A stretch of 64,000 nt of DNA from Arthrobacter sp. ISL-95 (lineage in GTDB: Bacteria; Actinomycetota; Actinomycetes; Actinomycetales; Micrococcaceae), in NCBI RefSeq assembly GCF_018613695.1, contig NZ_JAGGPR010000008.1:62001-126000 (forward strand), given 5' to 3'. Below are positions 35,726-44,178 of the stretch, piece after piece. A model generated the notes under the pieces. The model was not told the origin of the DNA. It ran no database searches and saw only the letters and a program-made list of their open reading frames with translations. Numbering within the stretch: position 1 is the first letter of the stretch; every line of letters starts with the position of its first letter. The translations under genes and the position numbers were made by a program.

Positions 35726-35767
35726 AGCGCGGCCGCGGACTGGATATCTCCTGTTCGCGGCCGCGCT
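35726..35767. terminator. hairpin between small genes
   Basis: Perfect 12-base arms AGCGCGGCCGCG and CGCGGCCGCGCT with an 18-base loop, between the 36039-35776 gene and the next gene downstream. Possible attenuator separating the two tiny genes from the Nramp operon. Confidence 0.6.
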
Positions 35768-35775
35768 GGTGCCGA

Positions 35776-36039
35776 TCAATCCGTGGGATTGGTTTCGGTA
35801 GTCAGACCACGCGAGTCCGCGGTCTCCTCGTCCTTTTCTTCTGCCGGTCCAGGCGGACTGGCCGATTCGCTGGGACCGGCATCGACGGCGTCGTCCGGAC
35901 TTTCCGACGATGCATCACCTACAGGCACCTGGCTACTTGAATCGGGCATTCCAGGGTCCCTTGGAATGGGATGACCGGGCGTGGTAGTCCCATCGCGAAC
36001 CTGGGTAAAACCGGCAACCTCGCTTGGGTCTGTTGTCAT
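35776..36039 (-). CDS. small acidic disordered protein
   Basis: 87 residues from ATG 36039, overlapping the stop of the tiny membrane protein gene (ATGA). Rich in Pro, Ser, Asp and Glu ('VDAGPSESASPPGPAEEKDE'); no fold expected. Same character as the acidic protein at 32529-32882. Function unknown. Confidence 0.65.
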   Translation of the reverse strand: MTTDPSEVAGFTQVRDGTTTPGHPIPRDPGMPDSSSQVPVGDASSESPDDAVDAGPSESASPPGPAEEKDEETADSRGLTTETNPTD

Positions 36040-36194
36040 ACGCGCGACCGGCCTCGGCCCACTACCCAGCCAATCAGGGCCAGCACCAGCAGGATGATTC
36101 CCACCCACAGCAGGAAGCTGAGAGCCTGATTGAATCCGCCTACCAGGAGCAAGATGATCGCGATTACACCGGCGATTATTAATAGTGTGTTCAT
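36036..36194 (-). CDS. 52-residue membrane protein
   Basis: Read directly: starts 'MNTLLIIAGVIAIILLLVGG', has two membrane helices and ends in a short basic tail 'GRGRSRV'. A GGGAT-type ribosome site is about nine bases upstream. It fits the DUF6131/hydrophobic mini-protein type of actinobacteria. It overlaps the acidic protein gene by four bases. The 231 bases upstream to 36425 hold no gene I can see. Confidence 0.75.
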   Translation of the reverse strand: MNTLLIIAGVIAIILLLVGGFNQALSFLLWVGIILLVLALIGWVVGRGRSRV

Positions 36195-36425
36195 TGAGCT
36201 ACGCATCCCTTTCAATAACTGTTGTCTATTCAGGAAGGCGTCCGCTGGTACTCCATTTCTGAAGCGCCACCCATGCCAACGGGCACCGATCAGGGAATTT
36301 CTCCCCTATATCGCTTACGTACCCCCACGGAATTAGTTCAAACGGACCCTTGGCCCGTGAGGGGTACGTACATAGCATCATGATAGGCGTGCATTACGCC
36401 GGAACGAAGTAGCTGGACAGGAAAC

Positions 36426-37190
36426 TTAGTACCCCTTTGTGGAGAACGCTCCCAGAGCCCGGCTGATCTCCAAAGCGGTCCCCGCCGCTGCCTCGCCGTA
36501 CTCCTGATACTTAGCGGGCACGATTCTGCTTGACGGCCCGGAAATGGAGATTGAACCTGCCGCGACACCGCCCGAGCCCAGCAAGGGAACACCAATTGAG
36601 GTGATTCCCGTACTGAGGCCTTGCTCATTGATGGAGTATCCCCTGGCCCTGGTGTCTGCGATCATCGCCTGAAGCCGGGCAGGGTCTACTACGGTCTGGG
36701 GAGTCAGCGCTTCGAGCGGTCCGGCAAGATAGTCATCCACGAAAGCCTCGTCGGCTGCCGAAAGATAGGCCATTCCCGTGGAGGAAGCGTGCATGGGAAG
36801 CCGCGAACCCAGGGGCAGGAACGCCCGCAGCACGTGCGGGGTATCCAGGCGCTCAATGATCAGCATGTAGCCGCGGTCCGGCACAGCCAAGTGAACGGTC
36901 TCGGTGGTGTCCAACTGCAACGCGTTCAGTGGGCCCATGGCGGCGTCACGGATGACCGAACCGCTGCTTCCCCGGCTTGCAACAGCAAATGCGTGGTTGG
37001 TCAGGACCCACTTTCCGGCCTGAGCCTCGGACTGTGCCACCCACCCCAGTTCCCCCAGCGTCCTGAGCATGCGCAGAACCGTCGCCTTGGGTACATCCAC
37101 CTCGCGGCTCAGCTCAGACAAGCCCGCCGGCTGGTTGTCCGAGACCGCCTCCAACACACGAATCGCTGTGACCACGCTCTGCGTACTCAT
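36426..37190 (-). CDS. IclR-family regulator
   Basis: 254 residues from ATG 37190, with GGGAG five bases upstream. N-terminal winged helix ('QPAGLSELSREVDVPKATVL'), then an IclR effector domain ('TTETVHLAVPDRGYMLIIER', 'STGMAYLS', 'SIGVPLLGSGGVAAGSISI'). It is divergent from the CoA transferase/enoyl-CoA hydratase operon. A palindromic site lies between them, so it is the likely controller of that catabolic operon. Confidence 0.92.
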   Translation of the reverse strand: MSTQSVVTAIRVLEAVSDNQPAGLSELSREVDVPKATVLRMLRTLGELGWVAQSEAQAGKWVLTNHAFAVASRGSSGSVIRDAAMGPLNALQLDTTETVHLAVPDRGYMLIIERLDTPHVLRAFLPLGSRLPMHASSTGMAYLSAADEAFVDDYLAGPLEALTPQTVVDPARLQAMIADTRARGYSINEQGLSTGITSIGVPLLGSGGVAAGSISISGPSSRIVPAKYQEYGEAAAGTALEISRALGAFSTKGY

Positions 37191-37248
37191 CCACACTCCC
37201 GCTTGACCGACTTCCCTCAGTGCCCTACATTACAGGCGACTTCCCAAA

Positions 37249-37265
37249 ATGAACCAACGGTTCAT
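37249..37265. promoter_or_regulatory. IclR operator
   Basis: ATGAACC-AAC-GGTTCAT, a perfect inverted repeat, with a third TGAACC half-site at 37270 and outer CAAAATG/CATTTTG arms (37245-37251 and 37280-37286). It lies in the gap between the divergent IclR and CoA transferase genes. Confidence 0.75.
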
Positions 37266-37349
37266 CTAGTGAACCAGCGACATTTTGAGCGCAGAACGGG
37301 CGTTGCCGCTCCCGCTTCTTGCCTCTTCAACGCCCGAAAGGTGCCCACC

Positions 37350-38567
37350 ATGCTCAAACCACTCCGCGGAATAACCGTGATCGACCTCAGCCGAGCCCTC
37401 GCTGGCCCCTACTGCACCGCACTCCTAGCCGATATGGGCGCGAAAATCATCAAAGTGGAAAGCGTGAACGGGGGTGACACGGCCCGCCAATGGCCCCCGT
37501 TCCAGGACGGCCATAGCCTTTACTTCGACTCCGTCAACCGCAACAAAGCGTCCGTGTGCATCGATTTCTACTCCGACGAGGGACGCGAAATCCTCTCCAG
37601 CCTGATCGCCGCAGCAGACGTCCTGGTGGAAAACTTCAAGCCCGGCACGCTGGAGAAAATGGGTTTCACTCCTGCCCGGTTGGACGAGTTGAACCCTGGG
37701 CTCGTGGTGGGATCCGTCACCGGATTCGGCAACACCGGTCCCCTTAAGGACGACGCCGGCTTGGATCAAGTCATCCAGGGAATGTCCGGGCTGATGTCAG
37801 TGACCGGTCCTGGACCAGGCTCGGCCTACCGGGTGGGCGTGCCGATCGTGGACATCACCTCGGGAATGATCTGCGCGTTTGGAATCGTTGCCTCCCTCCT
37901 GGGAACCCGGAACGGCGAGCGCCCCAGCCGGGTGTCCACTTCGCTTTTGGAGACCGCCCTGAATCTCTCCGCGTTCCAAGGACAGAAGGCGCTGAGCCTC
38001 GGCGAGGCACCCACCCCGCAGGGCAACAACCACCCTGTGATCGCCCCGTACGGCATGTTCGCCACGGCCACGGAGTCCATCAATATTGCTGTGGGAAGTG
38101 ACAAACAATGGCGGGCGTTCTGCGGCTTGCTGGGCGTTCCCTTCGCCGTGGAGGATCCCAGGTTCATCACGGGAGCGGACCGATCGGCCAACAGGGATCA
38201 GTTGTCGGAGCTCATTGAAACTGCCCTTGCCGCCAAGTCCGCCGCCGATTGGGTTCCGTTGATCAGCCGGGCAGGAATCCCCTGTGGCCCCATATATGAC
38301 TACACGCAGGCCCTCGCTTCGGAGCAAGTTGTCGCCTTGGGCCTGGTGCAGCACCGCGAGCGCTTGGACGGCTCCGAGCTCCCCCTGCTCCGCGGCCCGC
38401 TCAGCTTGGATGGCGAGGCCAGCGAAATCCTCACACCCCCTCCGCTGCTGGGTCAGCACACCGCGGATGTACTGATGGAGTTTGGAATGACTCACGACGA
38501 CGTCACACGGCTTGAGCGCGAAGGCCGCATTGTGTGCGGGCCATCAAAGATCGGAGCACAGCGATGA
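37350..38567 (+). CDS. CaiB/BaiF family CoA transferase
   Basis: 405 residues from ATG 37350, with GAAAGG upstream; GTG 37341 is an alternative. The 243 codons before it are antisense to IclR and rejected. Class III CoA transferase: 'ITVIDLSRALAGPYCTALLAD', 'GAKIIKVE', 'NRNKASVCIDF', catalytic Asp in 'KDDAGLDQVIQGMSG'. It activates an acid by moving CoA from another thioester. ATGA overlap with the enoyl-CoA hydratase gene, so it forms a ligand-activation plus hydration module. Confidence 0.92.
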   Translation: MLKPLRGITVIDLSRALAGPYCTALLADMGAKIIKVESVNGGDTARQWPPFQDGHSLYFDSVNRNKASVCIDFYSDEGREILSSLIAAADVLVENFKPGTLEKMGFTPARLDELNPGLVVGSVTGFGNTGPLKDDAGLDQVIQGMSGLMSVTGPGPGSAYRVGVPIVDITSGMICAFGIVASLLGTRNGERPSRVSTSLLETALNLSAFQGQKALSLGEAPTPQGNNHPVIAPYGMFATATESINIAVGSDKQWRAFCGLLGVPFAVEDPRFITGADRSANRDQLSELIETALAAKSAADWVPLISRAGIPCGPIYDYTQALASEQVVALGLVQHRERLDGSELPLLRGPLSLDGEASEILTPPPLLGQHTADVLMEFGMTHDDVTRLEREGRIVCGPSKIGAQR

Positions 38568-39391
38568 CCACGGTTTCCGACGTAGCGCGCTCCAGTATCG
38601 GCCGCATCTCCGCCGCCATTGCCGATGGCGTGGCCACTGTGGAGATCTACAATCCGGCGCAGCGAAACGCGCTGACACGCTCCATGTGCTTGGAGATCCA
38701 GGAACTGATGCCGCGCCTGGACGCCGATCCGAATGTTGCCGTGGTGGTGCTGAAGGGTGCCGGGGACACGTTCTGCGCCGGGGCTTCCATCAGTGAACTC
38801 GCTTCGGTGCTGGTGGATCCCCAACCGGACGGCACCTCCGTGGATCATCTCAGTGGGGCCGATTCTGCCATCGCTTCCCTGTCCAAACCCTCCGTCGCTT
38901 TCGTGGATGGTGCCTGCATGGGCGGTGGCTGGCAGATCGCCTCCGCTTGTGACTTCATCATCGCCAACGAACGCGCAGTGATTGGGCTGACCCCGGCCAA
39001 GATTGGGATCATCTACCCCCGCCCGGGCATCGAACGGCTCGTCCGGCTCGTGGGACATGCCAATGCGAAGTACATTCTCCTTACCGGACTGACGTTCAGC
39101 GCAACCGAGGCCCGGTCGCTCGGGCTGGTGGCCGACGTCGTGCCTTCCGAATCCTTTGAGGAGAAGTGCGCAGCGCTTGTCAGCACGTTGCGGAGCCGCT
39201 CCCGGTTCTCCATGCATTCGATGAAGCGACTGATTGACCTGCCCGGGACCCCCGGTTATGGTCTGGCAGACATTGACCAGGAGTGGGCGGACGCGTGGTC
39301 GGCCATGCCGGAGAGTTCGGACATGGGGATCGGCATCCGCGCATTCCTGAACCGCCAACGGCCTCAGTTCACCTGGCGGCCTGCGGACTAA
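38564..39391 (+). CDS. enoyl-CoA hydratase/isomerase
   Basis: 275 residues from ATG 38564, coupled to the CoA transferase. Crotonase fold: 'VEIYNPAQRNALTRSM', oxyanion-hole 'GDTFCAGASISELA' and 'DGACMGGGWQIASACDF', 'IGLTPAKIGIIYP'. The Glu normally seen around the hydratase site is not clear, so isomerase or other crotonase chemistry is possible. The operon with CaiB and IclR suggests catabolism of a branched or carnitine-like acid. Confidence 0.9.
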   Translation: MTTVSDVARSSIGRISAAIADGVATVEIYNPAQRNALTRSMCLEIQELMPRLDADPNVAVVVLKGAGDTFCAGASISELASVLVDPQPDGTSVDHLSGADSAIASLSKPSVAFVDGACMGGGWQIASACDFIIANERAVIGLTPAKIGIIYPRPGIERLVRLVGHANAKYILLTGLTFSATEARSLGLVADVVPSESFEEKCAALVSTLRSRSRFSMHSMKRLIDLPGTPGYGLADIDQEWADAWSAMPESSDMGIGIRAFLNRQRPQFTWRPAD

Positions 39392-39445
39392 GCCCACGCA
39401 GGTGTGATCTGCACCTCAGCCGGCACAAGTGGCGGCCTCCCTGCG

Positions 39446-39469
39446 TTGTACATGGAACGAGTTTGTACA
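39446..39469 (+). promoter_or_regulatory. TTGTACA direct repeat
   Basis: TTGTACA at 39446-39452 and again at 39463-39469, 17 bases apart, just upstream of the kinase gene. Could be an operator or paired promoter elements; tentative. Confidence 0.35.
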
Positions 39470-39488
39470 CAAGACGAAGGGAGGGCTC

Positions 39489-40082
39489 ATGCTCATTGTT
39501 CTGACGGGAATTGACGGCTCAGGGAAAACGACGGCGGCCCGCGCCTTGGTCGATTCGGCTCGCGCTGAAGGACGAAGCGCCCTGCTGCTCAGTAATCACG
39601 CTGCCCGCCGGAGGATGTCCATCCTTTCGGCGCGGTATGGGTGGAAGTTGGGACCACGCGTTACGGACGTCATTGAAACCGGCGTTCGATTGTTCAATGT
39701 GCTGGTGAACCATGCACGGGCCAGGCACTTTGATGGCTTGGTGGTGATGGATCGCCACCTCCACTGCCAGCTGGCGTTGCGCCGGACCACCGGGTTGGGC
39801 CGCGGCAAGCTGCTTCCGTGGCTACTGGAGCAACTCCCCGCAGCTGACCTGCACGTTCACTTCGACACGGACCCCGCCGTTGCCCACGAGCGGGTCATGG
39901 CACGTGGCACGGACCAGGAGACAGTGGCCGATCTGGGGGCATTCCGGGATGCGTACCGTTCTCTGCCTGAATATCCCGACTTTGTTAAGGTGGACGCCAA
40001 CGGTAAACCTGAAAACCTACTGGCACAGCTGAACCGGGCCATCACCTCCGCCAACAAGGAACCTGCGCTCTCATCCAACTGA
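39489..40082 (+). CDS. thymidylate-kinase-like P-loop kinase
   Basis: 197 residues from ATG 39489, after GGGAGGG. P-loop 'GIDGSGKTTAARAL', 'DGLVVMDRHLHCQLALRR' (DR-type base-recognition motif) and LID-type 'RVMARGTDQE'. It matches dTMP-kinase-fold nucleotide/sugar kinases; the divergent core makes the exact substrate (dTMP or another nucleotide or aminoglycoside-type small molecule) uncertain. Stand-alone, cytosolic. Confidence 0.82.
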   Translation: MLIVLTGIDGSGKTTAARALVDSARAEGRSALLLSNHAARRRMSILSARYGWKLGPRVTDVIETGVRLFNVLVNHARARHFDGLVVMDRHLHCQLALRRTTGLGRGKLLPWLLEQLPAADLHVHFDTDPAVAHERVMARGTDQETVADLGAFRDAYRSLPEYPDFVKVDANGKPENLLAQLNRAITSANKEPALSSN

Positions 40083-40164
40083 GGGACAGCTAGCGTCCTA
40101 GTGAGCCCTCAATAAAGCGTTTGCTCTCCCCGGGCTGAGTCAGCTCGTTGGTTACGCAGGTACA

Positions 40165-40899
40165 TTAATCGCGTGGGCGCATCAGCGGCGGGTTCAGGAC
40201 CGCCCGCGTGGGTTGGCCCGGCGTCGGACGCGCCTCGGGGGCTAGCCTGAACAGCGCAGCCGGCCGTCCGGCGTCGCCCGTTGTCATCCGTCCGACTTCT
40301 TCCAGGAAACCGGGCGTCCCCGTCGCTTTTCGGTGGAAGTTCCGCGGGTCCAGGCGCGTACCCCACACCGCTTCGTACACGGCGCGGAGCTGGGCGATGG
40401 TAAATTCCTCGTCGCAGAATGCGGCACCCAAGGGTGAGTATTCGAGCTTGGACTTTGCCCGTTCCAGGGCGTCGTCGAGGATGCGCGCGTGGTCGAAGGC
40501 CAGCTCAAGCGTCCCGCCAAGGACTTCCCGCACCGGGTACCAAGCGGCCTGTTCAGCGTCGCTGCCCGCCGACAGCACCGGAAAGTCCGGCGCGAGCAGC
40601 AGGTGCGCCACAGTGAGGACGTCGCCGCGGGGATCGCGCCCCTTCGGGCCATAACTCCCCAACTGCTCCAGATGTCCCGGGAGATTCTCGACGCCGGTTT
40701 CCTCCGCGAGCTCCCGGCCCGCCGCCTCAAGCAATTCCTCGCCCACGAGGACGAAGCCGCCGGGAAGTGCGAGCTTGCCGCGGAAGGGCTCGATGAGTCG
40801 GGTGATGAGCAGGACGTTCAGCTCGCCTTCGCGAACGGTGAGGGCCACGACGTCGACCGTCACCGGGAAGCGCTCGGGCGCCGGATGGGATGCAGGCAT
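40165..40899 (-). CDS. NrtR-type Nudix regulator
   Basis: 244 residues. Nudix domain (about 12-140) with a complete Nudix box (G-x5-E-x7-RE-x2-EE-x-G, beginning 'GFVLVGE'), then a C-terminal winged helix ('FTIAQLRAVYEAVWGTRLD', 'NFHRKATG'). This is the NrtR family, which represses NAD-metabolism genes and senses ADP-ribose. The intact Nudix box would allow hydrolysis as well. It is divergent from the SPFH/NAD-kinase-like operon with two NrtR-like sites between. Confidence 0.88.
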   Translation of the reverse strand: MPASHPAPERFPVTVDVVALTVREGELNVLLITRLIEPFRGKLALPGGFVLVGEELLEAAGRELAEETGVENLPGHLEQLGSYGPKGRDPRGDVLTVAHLLLAPDFPVLSAGSDAEQAAWYPVREVLGGTLELAFDHARILDDALERAKSKLEYSPLGAAFCDEEFTIAQLRAVYEAVWGTRLDPRNFHRKATGTPGFLEEVGRMTTGDAGRPAALFRLAPEARPTPGQPTRAVLNPPLMRPRD

Positions 40900-40915
40900 G
40901 CATCAATCGTAGAGA

Positions 40916-40937
40916 GTTATCGTCATATTGACAATAA
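40916..40937. promoter_or_regulatory. NrtR operator 1
   Basis: Inverted repeat TTATCGTCA-TAT-TGACAATAA with one mismatch in the arms, close to the start of the regulator gene. It matches the known NrtR box style (TTAT-x-GTCA ... TGAC-x-ATAA). Confidence 0.75.
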
Positions 40938-40960
40938 AGATGGATCGCCCCTACTGTTGA

Positions 40961-40983
40961 GTTATCGTCAAGCTGACGACAAC
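40961..40983. promoter_or_regulatory. NrtR operator 2
   Basis: Inverted repeat GTTATCGTCA-AGC-TGACGACAAC with one mismatch, nearest the SPFH gene start. The two sites are 45 bases apart (about four helical turns), suiting joint binding. Confidence 0.75.
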
Positions 40984-41002
40984 AAGTGAAAGCGAGAACA
41001 TC

Positions 41003-42022
41003 ATGGCCATCATCAAGCGCTACCCCTGGGTCAGCCACTTCCTCGGCAGCCCCACCGGTTACGTCGTCCACCTGCAGAAAGGCGCAGTCAAGCACCAAGG
41101 AGTTGGACAGGCGTTCTTCTTCCGCCCCGCGAACTCCGTCCTCAGCGAGGTTCCCGTGGATGATCAGGAACTGCCCACCCTCTTCCACGCCATCACCCGC
41201 GACCACCAGGACGTCAGCGTTCAGGCCAACGTGACGTACCGCTTCATTGATCCCGTGGCTGTCTCTACCCGCCTCGACTTCGGACTGCAGAATGCGGGCA
41301 AGGCCCCGGCAACCGGACGCGAGCAGGTGTCCACGATCATCGGCCAGCTGTGCCAAAGCCACGCGATCGACCAGATCGCCACCACCACTCTGGCCGAAGC
41401 ACTGGAACGCGGGGTGAGCCAACTCCGACTGGTCCTCACCGAAGCGTTGCGGGCCGACGCCAGGCTGCAGTCCACCGGCATTGAGATCCTCGGCGTGCAG
41501 GTCCTCGCTGTGCGGCCCGAATCCGATGTTGAACGCGCACTGCAGACTCCGGTTCGCGAGCAGCTCCAAGCCGAAGCGGACCGGGCTGTGTACGAGAGGC
41601 GGGCAGTCGCCGTCGAACGTGAACGCACCATTTCCGAGAACGAGATGGCGAGCCAAATCGAACTGGCCGTCCGCCGTGAAAACCTGGTGGCACAGGAAGG
41701 CGCGAACGCCCGCCGCGCAGCTGAAGAGAAAGCTGCGGCAGGACTCATCGAGGCGCAGGGTTCAGCTGAACGACAGGGTATTGGTGCAGCAGCCGAGGCC
41801 AACCAGATCCGACTGGTCGGCGAAGCAGCTGCAGCCCGCGAAGCCGCCACCATGGAGGTCTACCGCAGCATGGAGCAAGCCACACTCCTCGCCTTGGCAC
41901 TCAAAGATGCAGCCGGCAGCTTGCCGAACATCGGGAACCTCACCATCACCCCGGACCTGCTCAGCGGAGCACTGGCCGGGCTGTTCAAGGAACCGGCCGT
42001 TACTGTTGAAGCCACCAAGTAA
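41003..42022 (+). CDS. SPFH/Band-7 domain protein
   Basis: 339 residues. SPFH domain about 15-185 ('TRDHQDVSVQANVTYRFIDP', 'ARLQSTGIEILGVQVLAVRP'), then a long Glu/Ala/Arg helix region (190-285, coiled-coil) and a short hydrophobic tail. No clear N-terminal membrane helix, so it is a soluble or peripheral stomatin-like scaffold that may form rings. First gene of an operon with an NAD-kinase-like protein, under the NrtR-type regulator. Confidence 0.88.
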   Translation: MAIIKRYPWVSHFLGSPTGYVVHLQKGAVKHQGVGQAFFFRPANSVLSEVPVDDQELPTLFHAITRDHQDVSVQANVTYRFIDPVAVSTRLDFGLQNAGKAPATGREQVSTIIGQLCQSHAIDQIATTTLAEALERGVSQLRLVLTEALRADARLQSTGIEILGVQVLAVRPESDVERALQTPVREQLQAEADRAVYERRAVAVERERTISENEMASQIELAVRRENLVAQEGANARRAAEEKAAAGLIEAQGSAERQGIGAAAEANQIRLVGEAAAAREAATMEVYRSMEQATLLALALKDAAGSLPNIGNLTITPDLLSGALAGLFKEPAVTVEATK

Positions 42023-42031
42023 GGACCCATC

Positions 42032-42934
42032 ATGGCAACCCCGCGCATCGTCATCGTCCACCGGCGAACCGAACTCCAGGAACTCCTGGACCGGCATGCC
42101 ACCCGGGGCCAGGCCGAATTTTTCCTCCGCACCCGTGGCCGCAGCATCCAGGACGTGCAGGACCGTCACGATCGACTCACTTCCGCACTCGCAACCATTA
42201 GGGCGGCAGTACCTTCCGATTGGCGGCAGGCAGAAGTGGAACGCGCGGACCTCAGCCGCTTCCTACTCACGGCCGAGGACATCATTGCCGTGGTGGGGCA
42301 GGACGGGTTGGTGGCGAACGTTGCCAAGTATCTGAACGGCCAACCGGTGATCGGCATCGACCCGGAGCCGGGCGCCAACCCCGGCGTCCTTGTCCGGCAT
42401 ACTCCGGCGGCGGCTGCAGCTCTCCTGGGTGCCGGCGACGTTGCCCGCCTTCGCTGCCAAGACCTCACCACCGTGACGGCAACGCTCGACGACGGTCAGC
42501 AGCTTTCCGCGCTCAACGAAGTCTTCGTCGGGCACGCCTCACACCAGTCGGCGAAGTACACCGTCACCGCGCCCAGTTTCACCCAGCCCGGCGGACAAAC
42601 CGAGCGGCAATCGTCGTCGGGCCTTATCGTTTCCACCGGTACAGGCGCCACCGGCTGGTGCGCCTCCATCGCCTTGGAGCGCGGCGGGCGTGCCTCGCCG
42701 GCACCCACCGATCCGCGGCTCGCGTGGTTCGTCCGCGAAGCGTGGCCCTCCCCCGTCACCGGCGCCACACTGACTGAAGGCGTCCTGGACTCCGGCGAAG
42801 TCCTGCGGGTTACCGTGGCTTCCGATCAGCTGGTGGTGTTCGGCGATGGCATGGAAGATGACCGGCTGACGGCGTCATGGGGGCAGGAGATCACCATCCA
42901 GTTGGGGCAGCGGCCGCTGCGGTTGGTTGTTTGA
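42032..42934 (+). CDS. NAD-kinase-like protein
   Basis: 300 residues. NAD kinase landmarks in order: 'IIAVVGQDGLVANV' (GQDG at 89-92 where NADK has GGDG), 'VIGIDPEPGANPG', 'LSALNEVFVGH' (NE motif) and 'SGLIVSTGTGATGW' (the (S/T)P-T-G-ST-A region, with substitutions). It may phosphorylate NAD(H) or bind it without catalysis. It is second in the SPFH operon, ten bases from it; the pairing with an NrtR-type regulator fits a role in NAD pools. Confidence 0.85.
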   Translation: MATPRIVIVHRRTELQELLDRHATRGQAEFFLRTRGRSIQDVQDRHDRLTSALATIRAAVPSDWRQAEVERADLSRFLLTAEDIIAVVGQDGLVANVAKYLNGQPVIGIDPEPGANPGVLVRHTPAAAAALLGAGDVARLRCQDLTTVTATLDDGQQLSALNEVFVGHASHQSAKYTVTAPSFTQPGGQTERQSSSGLIVSTGTGATGWCASIALERGGRASPAPTDPRLAWFVREAWPSPVTGATLTEGVLDSGEVLRVTVASDQLVVFGDGMEDDRLTASWGQEITIQLGQRPLRLVV

Positions 42935-42941
42935 TCCGCAG

Positions 42942-43047
42942 GCGTGCGGCCACCACCTACATTGATCCCCAATCCCAACCGACACGCCGCCTTCAAGCCG
43001 CGTCGTGATCCGACAACCACCAAAGTTAGTGGTGGCGGCCCGCACGC
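42942..43047. repeat. imperfect inverted repeat after the NAD-kinase-like gene
   Basis: GCGTGCGGCCACCAC (42942-42956) pairs imperfectly with GTGGTGGCGGCCCGCACGC (43029-43047), with a 72-base loop. Possible long terminator or structured leader for the membrane protein gene. Nothing else is seen in the 192-base gap. Confidence 0.45.
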
Positions 43048-43126
43048 AACAGGAAAACCTCTCCAATTAGTCCATTCGATGAAGTATTCTGGTGACTCCC
43101 GTCCCAGCCTTATCCAAGGAGCTTCC

Positions 43127-44071
43127 GTGAGTCATGCCGTGCCGGCGACAGAGCAACAGCGCGAAGCGGAAAGGCGTCCACGTGGCGCGGGCAGCAACGC
43201 CGTCCTGGCAATAGTGATCGGCGTCCTTGCCGGGGCACTCGGCCTCGCCCCTTGGTGGATTTCAGGCGCGAAGCTGCCGCTTCAGAACCTGTGGGCTACG
43301 CAGGTCATGCCGGACCAGATGCCCTTGGCGCTCCTGCCACTGAGTCAGTATGAAGTGCTCACCATCGTTGCCCTCCTCACGACGGGTGGCGCAACGGCCG
43401 GGCTGGCTGTACGCATCTGGGCTCCGGTCCGACGGCGACTCACTACGTGGTGCGCTGTCCTCGGACTACTCGTGGTCCACATAACTGCCACCGTGCAATC
43501 ATTCTCGCTTCTCGACCAAGGTTTGATGGACGGAACCCTGGCTGAGTACTACCGTGCAGGACTGTTGGCTGGCGTCATTGGCTCCATCCTCGCCGCGGTC
43601 GTGGCTCTCTTGCTGATTTCTTCAAGGTCCACTGTGGCAACAACCCTTGGATGCGGACTTATGGCGGTCCCATTTACGTCCTGGGCCGTTGAATGGGTGG
43701 TTGGGGCGGTGGGGCACAGCAATGTGCCGATCGAGGTCTCAATCATTGCCCACTGGATCCCTGCGATCATTGTCGGTTGTGCCTTGGCTTGGTGTGGGGT
43801 GAAGCCGCTGGGCCGCATGGCAATTTGGGTCGTGAACCTTGCACTCCTGTGGGTCATTCCTGCCGTTTTTACTGCCGTCCAGTCAGTTCTGGGGACGCGG
43901 GTGATCGCTGGCGACATTCCTGAAATGTTGCTGATGGGCAGGCAAGTTTTGACAGCAGCCCTAGGTCCCGACGGCGGCGCTGTGCCCACGGTGTTGTTGG
44001 CCTTGGCCGTCGGGCTGGTTGGCCTGGGGGTCCGGATCATCGCTGCACGGAGAGGCCCAGACACGGCCTGA
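43127..44071 (+). CDS. multi-pass membrane protein
   Basis: 314 residues, GTG 43127 with AAGGAG six bases upstream; the longer frame has no ribosome site. About eight membrane helices ('AVLAIVIGVLAGALGLAPWW', 'LLAGVIGSILAAVVALLLI', 'IAHWIPAIIVGCALAWCGV', 'WVVNLALLWVIPAVFTAV'). No transporter motif is recognised. Basic N-terminal head. Separate transcription unit between the NAD-kinase-like and gamma-glutamyltransferase genes. Confidence 0.8.
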   Translation: MSHAVPATEQQREAERRPRGAGSNAVLAIVIGVLAGALGLAPWWISGAKLPLQNLWATQVMPDQMPLALLPLSQYEVLTIVALLTTGGATAGLAVRIWAPVRRRLTTWCAVLGLLVVHITATVQSFSLLDQGLMDGTLAEYYRAGLLAGVIGSILAAVVALLLISSRSTVATTLGCGLMAVPFTSWAVEWVVGAVGHSNVPIEVSIIAHWIPAIIVGCALAWCGVKPLGRMAIWVVNLALLWVIPAVFTAVQSVLGTRVIAGDIPEMLLMGRQVLTAALGPDGGAVPTVLLALAVGLVGLGVRIIAARRGPDTA

Positions 44072-44178
44072 ATACCGATTCTGCGTCAAGAATCAACCGT
44101 TGTTCCCCACCGAACCCCGCGATAGGGTGACCGGACCGTCCACCCACATCATCGTCTGGAACAACTCTGGGAGACACC

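Noticed and set aside
36621..37349. N-terminal 243 codons of the long + frame reaching the CoA transferase
   Set aside because: They are antisense to the IclR gene; homology and a ribosome site put the start at 37350.
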